From Rufibacter sp. DG15C (GTDB taxonomy: Bacteria > Bacteroidota > Bacteroidia > Cytophagales > Hymenobacteraceae): DNA of 64,000 bases. Shown one piece after another: positions 56,700-64,000 of this stretch. Position 1 is the first letter of the stretch. Each line of letters opens with the position of its first letter. The position numbers and the translations under genes are program-made. The stretch is from assembly GCF_001577755.1 (NCBI RefSeq), contig NZ_CP010776.1, positions 1,798,001-1,862,000 on the forward strand, read 5' to 3'. The notes beneath the pieces are model-generated. The model was not told the DNA's origin, made no database searches, and saw nothing but the letters and a program-made list of their open reading frames with translations.

Positions 56700-58853
56700 T
56701 CAATCATGAAGAGAGATAAGCAAGGCCACCAGCGCGAAGCGCTTGGCATCGGGCAGAATGGGTTGCGAGGCAAACTTACCGTCCTGGCCGGGCGTGGCAG
56801 CGTAGCGGTACCCGAACACGTTGTTAAAGCCTAACATATTATTGCAAGCGCCGTGCAGAATCACGTTGTGGCCTTTAATGGTGGTGAGGTAGCTGGCGCT
56901 TACGCTCAGGTCCAGGTAGCTTTTGGTGCGTCCCTGCATGAAGCCTTCTTGGTTGGGATTGTGGAACGGCCGGCCGCTGGTGTAGCTGAAGGTGGTGCCC
57001 ACATAGGTTTTGATGGGGTCTATCATCTGCTTGTACACTAAGCTCAGGTTGTGGGAAGAGGCAAACGACGGACGCGCCAACTCTGGATAGCCTTTGTACA
57101 GACGCTTGCTGTCCAGGAACGAATATGAAATCCAGTAATCACCTTTCTTAATCGTTTCCTGGTCCCGGAAGAAGAACTCCACGCCTCTCGCGTAGCCATG
57201 TCCGCCGTTGGTAATTTGGGTAGCGTTCTGGAGCTCTGGAGCGTTGTACCTAATGAGGTTCTGGTACTGCTTGTGGTAGCCTTCCACCCGTAGCGTGCGT
57301 TTATTAAAGGTGCGCTGGTAGTTTAAAATGTAATGCACGGCCTTCTCAAAGGTGAGCGGTTGTTGGTACTTGAGGTAATCCTGTTCTGGCGTCTGGTAGA
57401 AATGTCCGTAGGCGAAGGAAACCTGACCGTCTTTGCCCGCTTGATAGGCCAGCGCCAACCTAGGCGATAAGGCGTTTCTGCCCAGAAACTGAGAGCGCTC
57501 CCAGCGCAGGCCTGGTCTGGCCACCAGCTTGCTCCCCAGGTACACGTCGGCCTCGGCAAAGCCCGCTATATTCTGGTCGTTCACCAAGCCATTACGTGTG
57601 TCTGCTTTTGGATTCTGCTGGAAGGTCTGGTCATAGTGGCTCAGCTGGGTCTCCAGACCCGTGCGCAACGTCACGGCGTGTCCCAAGTCTCGTATCATAA
57701 CTGCTTTTCCGTTCCAGGTATGCGTGCCGGTATTGACCTGGGTGGTGCCAGCCGTTATGTCTTGGGTGGTGTAGGTATAGGTAGTGCCGGTTTGCAAGGT
57801 CCATTTCTCCTGAAAGACTTCTTCATAAGTGCTGTTCACAAAGAGGTTCTGGTTGGACAGGTTGACGCGGGTAGGTGTTTCTGATGCATTGATGTTCTCC
57901 TGATAAAGGCCTAATTCACTGCTGGTGTAGGTGCCGTACAACTTGAACATGCCGGTGGCTGAGGTTTTCTGTCTGAAGACTACACTCCCGGCTTTGGTCT
58001 CAGGCATCTTGATCCAGTCTTGGCGCTGGGGCACCAGGCTCATGTACGGTTGCAGGTTGGTGTATTCTCCAGACACGGCCAAAGACGTATTCTCCCAACG
58101 CTTGGTGCGGGACAGGCTGGCGCCTACACTCATCAAAGAGATACCGGTCTGGGATTCATCTGGAAGGTCTTGGCTTTGCAAGAGCAGGGCAGAAGAAAGC
58201 GCCTGTCCGTACTCAGCAGAGTAGCCGCCAGAACTGAAGGCCATGCCACTAAACAAGAACGGGGAGAAGCGGCCGCGGGCAGGCACGTCTGGCACGCTGG
58301 CGCTATACGGGTTGGCCACCACCATGCCGTCAATAAACGTCTTGGTTTCATAGCTGTCGCCGCCGCGCACAAACAGCTTTCCTTCTTCGCCCACTTTCTG
58401 GGTGCCAGGCAAGGCGTTGATGGCGCCCATGATGTCGGCAGCGGCGCCGGCGGTGGTGACAATGTCTCTGGAGGTAAGCAAGGCGGAGCGCTTCTCATCG
58501 CTGGCCTCAAACGCCCCCGCCGAAATCTGCACCGCCTGCAACTGGCGGTAATCTGGCTTTAAAATTATGTGCAAGGGTGCCAGCGGCTGGTCCAGGTTAA
58601 TAGACTTCTCCAAAGTGCCAAAGCCCAGGTAACTCACAACCAGTACCTGCGCCCCGGTGCTTTTGGTCTTAAAGGAGAAAGAACCAGCCGCGTCTGTAGA
58701 AGCTCCGTCATACGCGCCCTTCAGCATGACATTGGCGCCAATGATAGGCTGACCGTCGGTGTCTTTTACCTGGCCTTTTACCAGGCTCTGGGCAAATAAC
58801 TGGTGGTCGGTTAGGAGCAGGAAGAAGGAGAGAAGGAGTATAGCGGTTTTCAT
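56700..58853 (-). CDS. TonB-dependent receptor with carboxypeptidase-regulatory-like domain
   Basis: The 717-aa protein has a signal peptide (to LFAQ) and a carboxypeptidase-regulatory-like domain (about 25-105; VKGQVKDTDGQPIIGANVMLKG). A plug domain (about 115-230; DIMGAINALPGTQKVGEEGKLFVRGGDSYETKTFIDGMVV) and a beta barrel follow. No SusD gene is adjacent, so glycan uptake is less likely than uptake of metal complexes, cofactors or peptides. It is first in a minus-strand series: receptor, TPR, sensor kinase, regulator. Confidence 0.92.
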   Translation of the reverse strand: MKTAILLLSFFLLLTDHQLFAQSLVKGQVKDTDGQPIIGANVMLKGAYDGASTDAAGSFSFKTKSTGAQVLVVSYLGFGTLEKSINLDQPLAPLHIILKPDYRQLQAVQISAGAFEASDEKRSALLTSRDIVTTAGAAADIMGAINALPGTQKVGEEGKLFVRGGDSYETKTFIDGMVVANPYSASVPDVPARGRFSPFLFSGMAFSSGGYSAEYGQALSSALLLQSQDLPDESQTGISLMSVGASLSRTKRWENTSLAVSGEYTNLQPYMSLVPQRQDWIKMPETKAGSVVFRQKTSATGMFKLYGTYTSSELGLYQENINASETPTRVNLSNQNLFVNSTYEEVFQEKWTLQTGTTYTYTTQDITAGTTQVNTGTHTWNGKAVMIRDLGHAVTLRTGLETQLSHYDQTFQQNPKADTRNGLVNDQNIAGFAEADVYLGSKLVARPGLRWERSQFLGRNALSPRLALAYQAGKDGQVSFAYGHFYQTPEQDYLKYQQPLTFEKAVHYILNYQRTFNKRTLRVEGYHKQYQNLIRYNAPELQNATQITNGGHGYARGVEFFFRDQETIKKGDYWISYSFLDSKRLYKGYPELARPSFASSHNLSLVYKQMIDPIKTYVGTTFSYTSGRPFHNPNQEGFMQGRTKSYLDLSVSASYLTTIKGHNVILHGACNNMLGFNNVFGYRYAATPGQDGKFASQPILPDAKRFALVALLISLHD

Positions 58854-58989
58854 AGCGGTTGCGGTTAGGTTCTGAGCAAAGGTGCACCGCCCGCCAAGGC
58901 TATGAAATTAAAAGAGGATGAACTGTAGAGAGAGGTAGATGAACTGTCAAGAGGCCATGATGAACGTTTCATGGGATTGAACAGATTCT

Positions 58990-59028
58990 CCGTTTTTGGC
59001 CTCTTTCCGGTAAAACAGCCCAAAAACG
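58990..59028. repeat. PAL palindrome 25
   Basis: CCGTTTTTGGCCTCTTTCC with right arm CAGCCCAAAAACG; next to a terminator hairpin. Confidence 0.8.
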
Positions 59029-59030
59029 AA

Positions 59031-59054
59031 AGAGCCCGCTTACCTGCGGGCTCT
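59031..59054 (-). terminator. terminator of the Lys/Ala-rich gene
   Basis: AGAGCCCGC and GCGGGCTCT pair around TTACCT. On the minus strand TTTCGTTTTT follows, the T-run being supplied by PAL 25. Confidence 0.75.
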
Positions 59055-59080
59055 TCATGGTTATAGTAAGTGGAATGCGA

Positions 59081-59524
59081 TTACGCTTTCTTCTTCTCTT
59101 TGGCAGCGGCTTTTTTAGCGGCCTCTTTTTCTTTGGCAGCGGCGGCTTTCTCCTTGGCGGCTAATTTTTTGGCAGCAGCCTTTTGCTTGGCCTCAGCGGC
59201 TTTGGCTTTTTCCTTTTCTTTGGCGGCTAACGCTTTTTGCTTAGCGGCTTCTTTCTTCTGTTGCTCTTTGGCTTTAGCCGCAGCGGCTTTCTCTTTGTCA
59301 GCGGCCTTCTTAGCGGCCTCCTTTTCTTTAATAGCGGCGGCCTTGGCTTTCTCTTTTTCCTTGGCGGCCTGGGCCTTGGCTAGGCCTTCGGCTTTCTTCT
59401 CAGCGGCCTTTTGCTTGGCCAGCTCTTTCTTTTCTTTCTCCTTGTCTTGTGAAGACTGAGCCTGCGCACTGCCCACAAAAAGGGCCAACACCAACAGCAG
59501 AGAGGTTGCGTACTTCTTCAACAT
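59081..59524 (-). CDS. secreted Lys/Ala/Glu-rich low-complexity protein, 147 aa
   Basis: A signal peptide (MLKKYATSLLLVLALFVGSAQAQ) is followed by about 120 residues made almost only of Lys, Ala and Glu in short repeats (AAKEKEKAKAAE, AAAKEKEAAKKA). These would form one long, highly charged helix. No domain is recognised. It could bind acidic surface polymers or nucleic acids, or be a spacer in the periplasm; none of this is shown. The codon pattern AAG/GCC and repeats suggest growth by slippage. Confidence 0.65.
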   Translation of the reverse strand: MLKKYATSLLLVLALFVGSAQAQSSQDKEKEKKELAKQKAAEKKAEGLAKAQAAKEKEKAKAAAIKEKEAAKKAADKEKAAAAKAKEQQKKEAAKQKALAAKEKEKAKAAEAKQKAAAKKLAAKEKAAAAKEKEAAKKAAAKEKKKA

Positions 59525-59634
59525 AGTAATAATGGGTTTTGTGTTATTTTGCTAAAAGTAGAAAGGAATCAAGAAAGTTTCACCAAGGTGCGGCTTTAAT
59601 AAATTTGTTATGCTTCTAAGCCTCAAGTATAAAT

Positions 59635-59675
59635 CCGTTTTTGGCCTATTTTCTAGGAAAGAGGCCTAAAACAGG
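59635..59675. repeat. PAL palindrome 26
   Basis: CCGTTTTTGGCCTATTTTC with right arm AGGCCTAAAACAGG; its end overlaps the start of the next terminator by 3 bp. Confidence 0.75.
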
Positions 59676-59712
59676 AAGTCCCTACTCTTATGATTGAGAG
59701 TAGGGACTTCCT
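59673..59712 (-). terminator. terminator of asnS
   Basis: AGGAAGTCCCTACTCT and AGAGTAGGGACTTCCT are perfect 16-bp complements. A T-rich stretch follows on the minus strand from PAL 26. Confidence 0.8.
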
Positions 59713-59740
59713 TTATACTTCATTGGTGTGGCTGAACCAA

Positions 59741-61129
59741 TTAAAACTCAGCGCTCTTAGGGAAGCGTGGGAAAGGAATCACGTCTCTGATGTTTGACAT
59801 GCCAGTCACAAACAGCAACAGACGCTCAAAGCCCAGCCCGAAACCGCTGTGCGGGACAGACCCGAAACGGCGGGTGTCCAGGTACCACCACATCTCTTTC
59901 TCTGGGATGTTGAGTTCCTGCATACGGGCTACCAGCTTGTCATAGTTCTCCTCGCGCTGGGAGCCGCCAATGATTTCACCAATGCCCGGGAACAACACGT
60001 CCATGGCGCGCACGGTCTTGTTGTCATCGTTGAGCTTCATGTAGAAAGACTTCACCTCTTTAGGGTAGTTGGTCAAAATCACCGGCTTCTTGAAGTGCTT
60101 CTCTACCAGGTAGCGCTCATGCTCGCTCTGCAGGTCGGTGCCCCATTCTACTTTGTACTCAAACTTCTGCTTGGCGTCGCGTAAGATGGCAATGGCCTCA
60201 GAGTAGGTCAGGCGCTGGAAATCATGCTCCACCACAAAGTTGAGGCGGTTGAGCAGCTCTTTATCATAAAGGTCGTTCAGGAACTGAAGGTCATCCATGC
60301 AGTGGTCCAGGGCGTAGCGTACCAGGTAGCGCAAGAAGTCCTCGGCCAGGTCCATGTTGTCTTCCAACTCATAGAAGGCCATCTCAGGCTCCACCATCCA
60401 GAACTCAGCCAAGTGACGGCTGGTGTTGGAGTTCTCGGCTCTAAAGGTTGGCCCGAAGGTGTAAATCTCAGAAAGCGCCATGGCACACACCTCGCCCTCC
60501 AGCTGGCCCGATACGGTCAGATTGGTAGATTTTCCGAAGAAGTCCTGGGAGAAATCTACTTGGCCGTCTTCGGTGCGTGGTGGGTTGATAGGGTCAAGTG
60601 TAGTTACTCTGAACATCTCGCCAGCACCCTCGGCGTCTGAAGCGGTGATGACCGGCGTATGAATATAAAAGAAACCGTTGTGGTTAAAGTAGCGGTGAAT
60701 GGCAAAGGCCATGGCGTGCCGTATGCGCAAGACCGCGCCAAAGGTGTTGGTACGCGGACGCAGGTGGGCAATCTCCCGAAGAAACTCCAGGGAGTGGCCT
60801 TTCTTCTGCAAAGGATAGGTTTCTGGGTCTGCCAGGCCAATCACCTCAATGGTGCGGGCCTGTATCTCTACAGACTGGCCTTTGCCCTGGCTTTCTACCA
60901 AGGTTCCTACTATAGACACGCTGGCGCCGGTGGTCACGTCGCGCAGAGACTCATCTGTGAACAGATTCATGTCTGCCACCACCTGTATATTATGAATGGT
61001 AGAACCGTCATTGACGGCAATAAACGTTACGTACTTGTTACCGCGCTTGGTGCGCACCCAGCCTTTGAGTAAAACGTCGTGGCCTCTCTCCGCAGATTGG
61101 AGCAATGCTTTTACTTTTGTTCTTTTCAT
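59741..61129 (-). CDS. asnS: asparaginyl-tRNA synthetase
   Basis: AsnS charges tRNA-Asn. The 462-aa product has an N-terminal OB-fold anticodon-binding domain ([25 protein letters not shown]) and a class II core ([53 protein letters not shown]). The class II motif 3 reads [16 protein letters not shown]. The ATG at 61129 begins [10 protein letters not shown], as in relatives; the in-frame start at 61168 lies upstream of it in a repeat-like region. Confidence 0.96.
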   Translation of the reverse strand: MKRTKVKALLQSAERGHDVLLKGWVRTKRGNKYVTFIAVNDGSTIHNIQVVADMNLFTDESLRDVTTGASVSIVGTLVESQGKGQSVEIQARTIEVIGLADPETYPLQKKGHSLEFLREIAHLRPRTNTFGAVLRIRHAMAFAIHRYFNHNGFFYIHTPVITASDAEGAGEMFRVTTLDPINPPRTEDGQVDFSQDFFGKSTNLTVSGQLEGEVCAMALSEIYTFGPTFRAENSNTSRHLAEFWMVEPEMAFYELEDNMDLAEDFLRYLVRYALDHCMDDLQFLNDLYDKELLNRLNFVVEHDFQRLTYSEAIAILRDAKQKFEYKVEWGTDLQSEHERYLVEKHFKKPVILTNYPKEVKSFYMKLNDDNKTVRAMDVLFPGIGEIIGGSQREENYDKLVARMQELNIPEKEMWWYLDTRRFGSVPHSGFGLGFERLLLFVTGMSNIRDVIPFPRFPKSAEF

Positions 61130-61133
61130 AATA

Positions 61134-61263
61134 GTATCACGTAGCGCCAAATAGGAAGCGCGTATCAAGTATCACGTATCAGGACAAAGGTAACAGGTAA
61201 GCGTACAAAGTATGAAGTACTTAAAAAGAAAAGTCTTGCTACCTGATCCTTGCTACGTGATAC
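61134..61263. repeat. 12-bp inverted repeat between asnS and rpoN
   Basis: GTATCACGTAGC (61134-61145) and GCTACGTGATAC (61252-61263) are perfect. Related words (GTATCAAGTATCACGTATC) occur between them. No gene. Confidence 0.6.
61185..61192 (-). promoter_or_regulatory. candidate -7 box for asnS
   Basis: TACCTTTG on the minus strand is an exact TAnnTTTG, 56 bp upstream of the asnS ATG. No clear -33 box. Confidence 0.35.
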
Positions 61264-61299
61264 CTCGTGCCCTTGGCACGAAATTCAAAATTAACCTTT

Positions 61300-61332
61300 T
61301 TTGCAAAGCCGTAGTAAAAAACCATAACTTTG
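61300..61332 (+). promoter_or_regulatory. Bacteroidota-type promoter of rpoN
   Basis: TTTG (61300-61303), 21-bp spacer, TAACTTTG (61325-61332): both boxes match the phylum consensus exactly, the best promoter match in the window. Expected start near 61339, 31 bp before the rpoN ATG. Confidence 0.65.
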
Positions 61333-61369
61333 GCCTAGTCCGCGCTTGTGGGGCCGGTGCCGTTCGCCT

Positions 61370-62854
61370 ATGCAGAGACTTGACTTAAAACAGCTTTTAT
61401 CCCAAAAACTATCACCCCAGCAGATACAGTTCATAAAACTGTTGCAGGTGCCTACCGCTGAGCTGGAGGCCCGCATCAAAGAAGAACTGGAGGTAAACCC
61501 TGCCCTGGAAGAAGGTGACGTAGCCGATGATGCCCCCGCCGAGGAGGACACCTCCTCGGATGCGGACGAGGATTTCGACAATACCGAAGATGATTACGCC
61601 GAGGAGGAGATGCGCCGCGACGATGACGACGGCGACCTCAACCTGGAAGAATATATGTCTGATGATGACATTGCCGGCTATAAAATGCAAGGCGATGGCC
61701 CCGGTGAGGAAGAGGAGCGCGAGACGCCCATTGCCTTCACCGGTTCCCTCACCGACTCCCTCATGGACCAACTGGGCTTCCTGAACCTCAATGAGAAACA
61801 GCAGGCCATTGGCGTACAGTTGATTGGCAGCATTGACGAGGAAGGCTACATACGCCGTGACTTGCAGGCCATCTCCAATGACCTAGCCTTTTCCCAAAAC
61901 ATAGAAGCCAGCGTAGAGGAAATTGAAGATGTGCTGCGCCGCATCCAAGCCTTTGACCCGCCCGGCATTGCCGCCCGTGATCTGCAAGAGTGTCTGCTCC
62001 TGCAACTAGAGCGCCGCGACCCAGATGACATCACCGAGGTAGCTGAGCAGATCATCCATGACACCTTTGATGAGTTCACCAAGAAGCACTACGCCCGCAT
62101 TCAGCAGAAACTGGAGCTGGAGGACTATGAGTTGAAGTCGGCGATAGACTTAATCTTGAAGCTCAACCCCAAGCCCGGCGGAAGCGGCGGCGCTACGCGC
62201 GTGCAGTACGTGATTCCAGACTTCATCATCACCAATGAAGAAGGCCAGTTACAACTGTCCTTGAACGCCCGCAACGCGCCAGACCTGCGTATCTCCCGCT
62301 CTTACGCCGACATGTTTGACGCCTATGACAAAAGCTCTAAGACCGACAAGAAGCTCAAGGAGACGGTCACGTTTGTGAAGCAGAAGCTGGACTCAGCCAA
62401 ATGGTTCATTGACGCCATCAAACAACGCCAGAATACGCTCCTGCGCACCATGGAATCTATCATGAAGCGCCAGTATGAGTATTTCCTGGACGGGGATGAG
62501 AGCAAGCTGCGGCCCATGATTTTGAAAGACATCGCCGAGGACATAGGCATGGACATTTCAACCGTGAGCCGCGTGGCCAACAGCAAGAGCGTGCAGACGG
62601 AGTTTGGCATTATTCCTTTGAAATTCTTCTTCTCTGAAGGTATTGCCACCGACGCCGGCGAGGAGGCCAGTAGCCGTGAGGTGAAAGCCATCCTCAAAGA
62701 CATCATTGAGAAGGAAAACAAGCGCAAGCCTCTCTCAGATGACAAGATTGAAAAAATGCTCAACGAGAAAGGCTACAACATAGCCCGCCGCACAGTGGCC
62801 AAGTACCGTGAGCAGCTCAACATACCGGTAGCGCGTTTGCGCAAAGAACTGTAA
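61370..62854 (+). CDS. rpoN: RNA polymerase sigma-54 factor
   Basis: The 494-aa product has the activator-interacting region I (LDLKQLLSQKLSPQQIQFIKLLQVP), a very acidic region II (about residues 48-125), the core-binding domain, the helix-turn-helix and the C-terminal RpoN box (ARRTVAKYREQLNIP). The ATG at 61370 is chosen because region I begins there; 8 upstream in-frame residues are unlike the family. Sigma-54 needs enhancer-binding ATPases, none of which is in the window. Confidence 0.95.
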   Translation: MQRLDLKQLLSQKLSPQQIQFIKLLQVPTAELEARIKEELEVNPALEEGDVADDAPAEEDTSSDADEDFDNTEDDYAEEEMRRDDDDGDLNLEEYMSDDDIAGYKMQGDGPGEEEERETPIAFTGSLTDSLMDQLGFLNLNEKQQAIGVQLIGSIDEEGYIRRDLQAISNDLAFSQNIEASVEEIEDVLRRIQAFDPPGIAARDLQECLLLQLERRDPDDITEVAEQIIHDTFDEFTKKHYARIQQKLELEDYELKSAIDLILKLNPKPGGSGGATRVQYVIPDFIITNEEGQLQLSLNARNAPDLRISRSYADMFDAYDKSSKTDKKLKETVTFVKQKLDSAKWFIDAIKQRQNTLLRTMESIMKRQYEYFLDGDESKLRPMILKDIAEDIGMDISTVSRVANSKSVQTEFGIIPLKFFFSEGIATDAGEEASSREVKAILKDIIEKENKRKPLSDDKIEKMLNEKGYNIARRTVAKYREQLNIPVARLRKEL

Positions 62855-62867
62855 GCGCTGGCGCTTC

Positions 62868-62999
62868 AATTAATAATTAACAATTAAGAATTTGAGAGAT
62901 AGATCATTTGCACCTTAACTTGTGCCTACTTTTTGTATTTGGAAGAGCTGGTGCGCATGCCGCTAATTCCTAATTATTAATTCTTAATTATTAATTATA
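62868..62999. repeat. AT-rich inverted repeat after rpoN
   Basis: ATTAATAATTAACAATTAAG near 62868-62888 and TTAATTCTTAATTATTAAT near 62978-62997 are imperfect reverse complements. The spacer has no gene; the 3' end abuts the start of the next gene. Confidence 0.55.
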
Positions 63000-63001
63000 A
63001 A

Positions 63002-63622
63002 GTGAATTCCCGCCTCGCGATGGCGTTGTCTGTGGTGTTTCATCCGCTGCTGCTGCCTTCGTACTTGTTCGCCCTGATCTTGTTCTACCTGCCGGTGGGA
63101 GCCTTGACGTTCCCCATGGAAGGGCGACGCTTGGTCTGGATTATGGTCTTCCTGACCACCTTCCTGATACCGGGGTTGGGCGCGTATGCCATGCGGCGGG
63201 CGGGACAAATCTCATCGCTTACGTTAGAGAGCCGGGCAGACCGGCGCTGGCCCTTGCTGTTCGCTGCGGCCTGTTACACTGTTACCACGGTTCTTTTTTA
63301 CCGCCAAAGCTACTTTGACGACCTTTTCTTTTACGTGATGGCCATCATCACGGCCTCTGTCTACATGACGCTGGTCATTAACCAATTCTGGAAGATTAGC
63401 GCACATGCCATAGGAGTAGGCGGTGCCTTGGGGATTTTGGTCCTGCTCTATGATTGGCTCCCCGAACCATATTTGTTTTACCCCGCCGTCATAGGGATTG
63501 CCATTGCCGGGGCAGTTCTCTCTGCCAGGTTGGCCTTAGGAGCCCACAATACCAAACAAGTCTACACCGGTTTTATTCTTGGTTTTCTGCTAGGTGTGAT
63601 TCTTTGGGGTTTGCCTTTTTAA
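63002..63622 (+). CDS. PAP2-like integral membrane protein, 206 aa
   Basis: Six hydrophobic segments fill the protein. The C-terminal half has KISAHAIGVGGALGIL and LALGAHNTKQVYTGFILGFLLG, which recall the SxH and H/Q patches of membrane PAP2 phosphatases, but the full KxxxxxxRP / PSGH / SRxxxxxHxxxD set is not present. It may be a degenerate relative and not an active phosphatase. The GTG at 63002 is used; it directly follows the AT-rich inverted repeat. Confidence 0.65.
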   Translation: MNSRLAMALSVVFHPLLLPSYLFALILFYLPVGALTFPMEGRRLVWIMVFLTTFLIPGLGAYAMRRAGQISSLTLESRADRRWPLLFAAACYTVTTVLFYRQSYFDDLFFYVMAIITASVYMTLVINQFWKISAHAIGVGGALGILVLLYDWLPEPYLFYPAVIGIAIAGAVLSARLALGAHNTKQVYTGFILGFLLGVILWGLPF

Positions 63623-63663
63623 GAGTCAAAAGATATAGGACATAAGACGCAAGATTGTCTTCA

Positions 63664-63708
63664 CAACACACACACACACTCTCTCTCTCTCTTTCTCTCT
63701 TTTTCTCT
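63664..63708. repeat. CA then CT microsatellite
   Basis: A run of CA dinucleotides passes directly into CT and CTTT units, a tract likely to vary in length. It abuts the left end of the TGTCATCC element. Confidence 0.8.
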
Positions 63709-63954
63709 TGTCATCCTGAAAGGACCTTGTGGGCGGACTAGACAGGCGGTTGAATAAGTGCTATTAAACACAGATTTCCTTCTGTAGAGACCAGGCACAG
63801 CCTTGTCTCCTGCGCATCCACATCTTCCGCTTATGTAAACACCCTTTTCTGAGCTGCGCTCACTGCCTAAAACTCTCGGGCAATTCTCAAGGTGAAAGTC
63901 CGTGCTTATTCAACCGCCTGTCTAGTCCGCCCACAAGGTCCTTTTAGGATGACA
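63709..63954. mobile_element. TGTCATCC-family element, copy D, 50-bp inverted ends
   Basis: The ends 63709-63758 and 63905-63954 are inverted repeats of 50 bp with one mismatch. They begin TGTCATCCTGAAAGG and continue through CGGACTAGACAGGCGG. The 146-bp interior has no open frame. This is the longest and best preserved copy of the family here. Confidence 0.85.
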
Positions 63955-64000
63955 GAAGTAGTGGTGGTTGGTAGGGGTAAAAGGAAACGAAGAATGTACT

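Larger units (their letters stand above)
63623..64000. other. intergenic end of window with repeats
   Basis: No gene is visible. It holds a CA/CT microsatellite (63664-63708) and a 246-bp TGTCATCC element, followed by about 45 bp of unassigned sequence. Confidence 0.7.

Noticed and set aside
59070-59459. Plus-strand open frame rich in Ala/Phe/Ser opposite the Lys/Ala-rich gene
   Set aside because: It is the mirror of a low-complexity minus-strand gene with a clear signal peptide; no start context and no recognisable protein.
63002-63622. Active PAP2 phosphatase
   Set aside because: Only weak resemblance to two of the three motifs; kept as PAP2-like membrane protein.
63664-63708. CRISPR-like array
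   Set aside because: It is a simple CA/CT microsatellite; no repeat-spacer pattern exists anywhere in the window.

Overview
The window looks like chromosome from a Bacteroidota bacterium of the order Cytophagales, most like Hymenobacteraceae (Rufibacter/Pontibacter type). This is inferred from several things: a uppS-bamA-ompH-ompH block, paired ExbD genes with a proline-rich TonB, LytTR regulation, PAS-rich histidine kinases, a TonB-dependent receptor with a carboxypeptidase-regulatory N-terminal domain, and candidate promoters of the Bacteroidota type (TTTG then TAnnTTTG). No rRNA, tRNA, CRISPR array, prophage or transposase gene was seen.

Layout. 1-582: the end of an EnvC-like M23 protein. 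920-5554: housekeeping genes (RsmI-like methylase, alpha/beta hydrolase, pdxJ, YqeY, CvpA). 5633-15127: a same-strand run with a trpG/pabA-type amidotransferase, a hydrolase plus CBS protein, nadK, two outer-membrane barrel proteins, uppS, bamA and two Skp/OmpH chaperones, followed by rluD (15221-16285). 16390-22094 (minus): an exbB-exbD-exbD-tonB operon running into a small membrane protein, a PstS-like lipoprotein and a TPR protein. 22347-32400: mazG, glmM, a cysteine desulfurase, a triple-PAS histidine kinase, a Sua5-type tRNA-modification enzyme and an S9B dipeptidyl peptidase. 32595-47668: an accessory region holding the lower kynurenine pathway. 47768-50638: a CHASE-PAS kinase. 50745-53775: a DUF4252 lipoprotein, a GNAT protein, and a YeiH-type transporter with its LysR regulator. 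53935-58853 (minus): a TonB-dependent receptor, TPR protein, LytS-type kinase and LytTR regulator in a row. 59081-63622: a Lys/Ala-rich secreted protein, asnS, rpoN and a PAP2-like membrane protein.

The kynurenine genes add up to a route from kynurenine to 2-aminomuconate and perhaps beyond: kynurenine 3-monooxygenase (46316), kynureninase (42199), 3-hydroxyanthranilate 3,4-dioxygenase (36226), ACMS decarboxylase (41040), a 2-aminomuconate semialdehyde dehydrogenase-type ALDH (33230) and a RidA-family protein (40178) that could be the deaminase. They are not one operon. They lie on both strands, split by unrelated genes and by AT-rich orphan genes. Tryptophan 2,3-dioxygenase and formylkynurenine formamidase are not in the window.

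The most unusual content is between the genes. A 38-40 bp palindrome, called PAL here, occurs about 27 times in 64 kb. Its arms resemble CCGTTTTTGGCCTGTTTT and its reverse complement. Most copies sit a few bases from a stop codon. Several copies have matched changes in both arms, one copy lies in frame inside the ogt gene, and another forms the 3' end of a membrane-protein gene. Alongside it are longer inverted-repeat elements that resemble MITEs: a TGTCATCCTGAAAGGACCTT family (593, 37209, 40717, 63709), a 210-bp element with 32-bp perfect ends (29865), and a 31-bp inverted repeat that includes the kynU stop codon (43465). PAL is the best candidate here for an undescribed system. Its mobility and function cannot be decided from this window.
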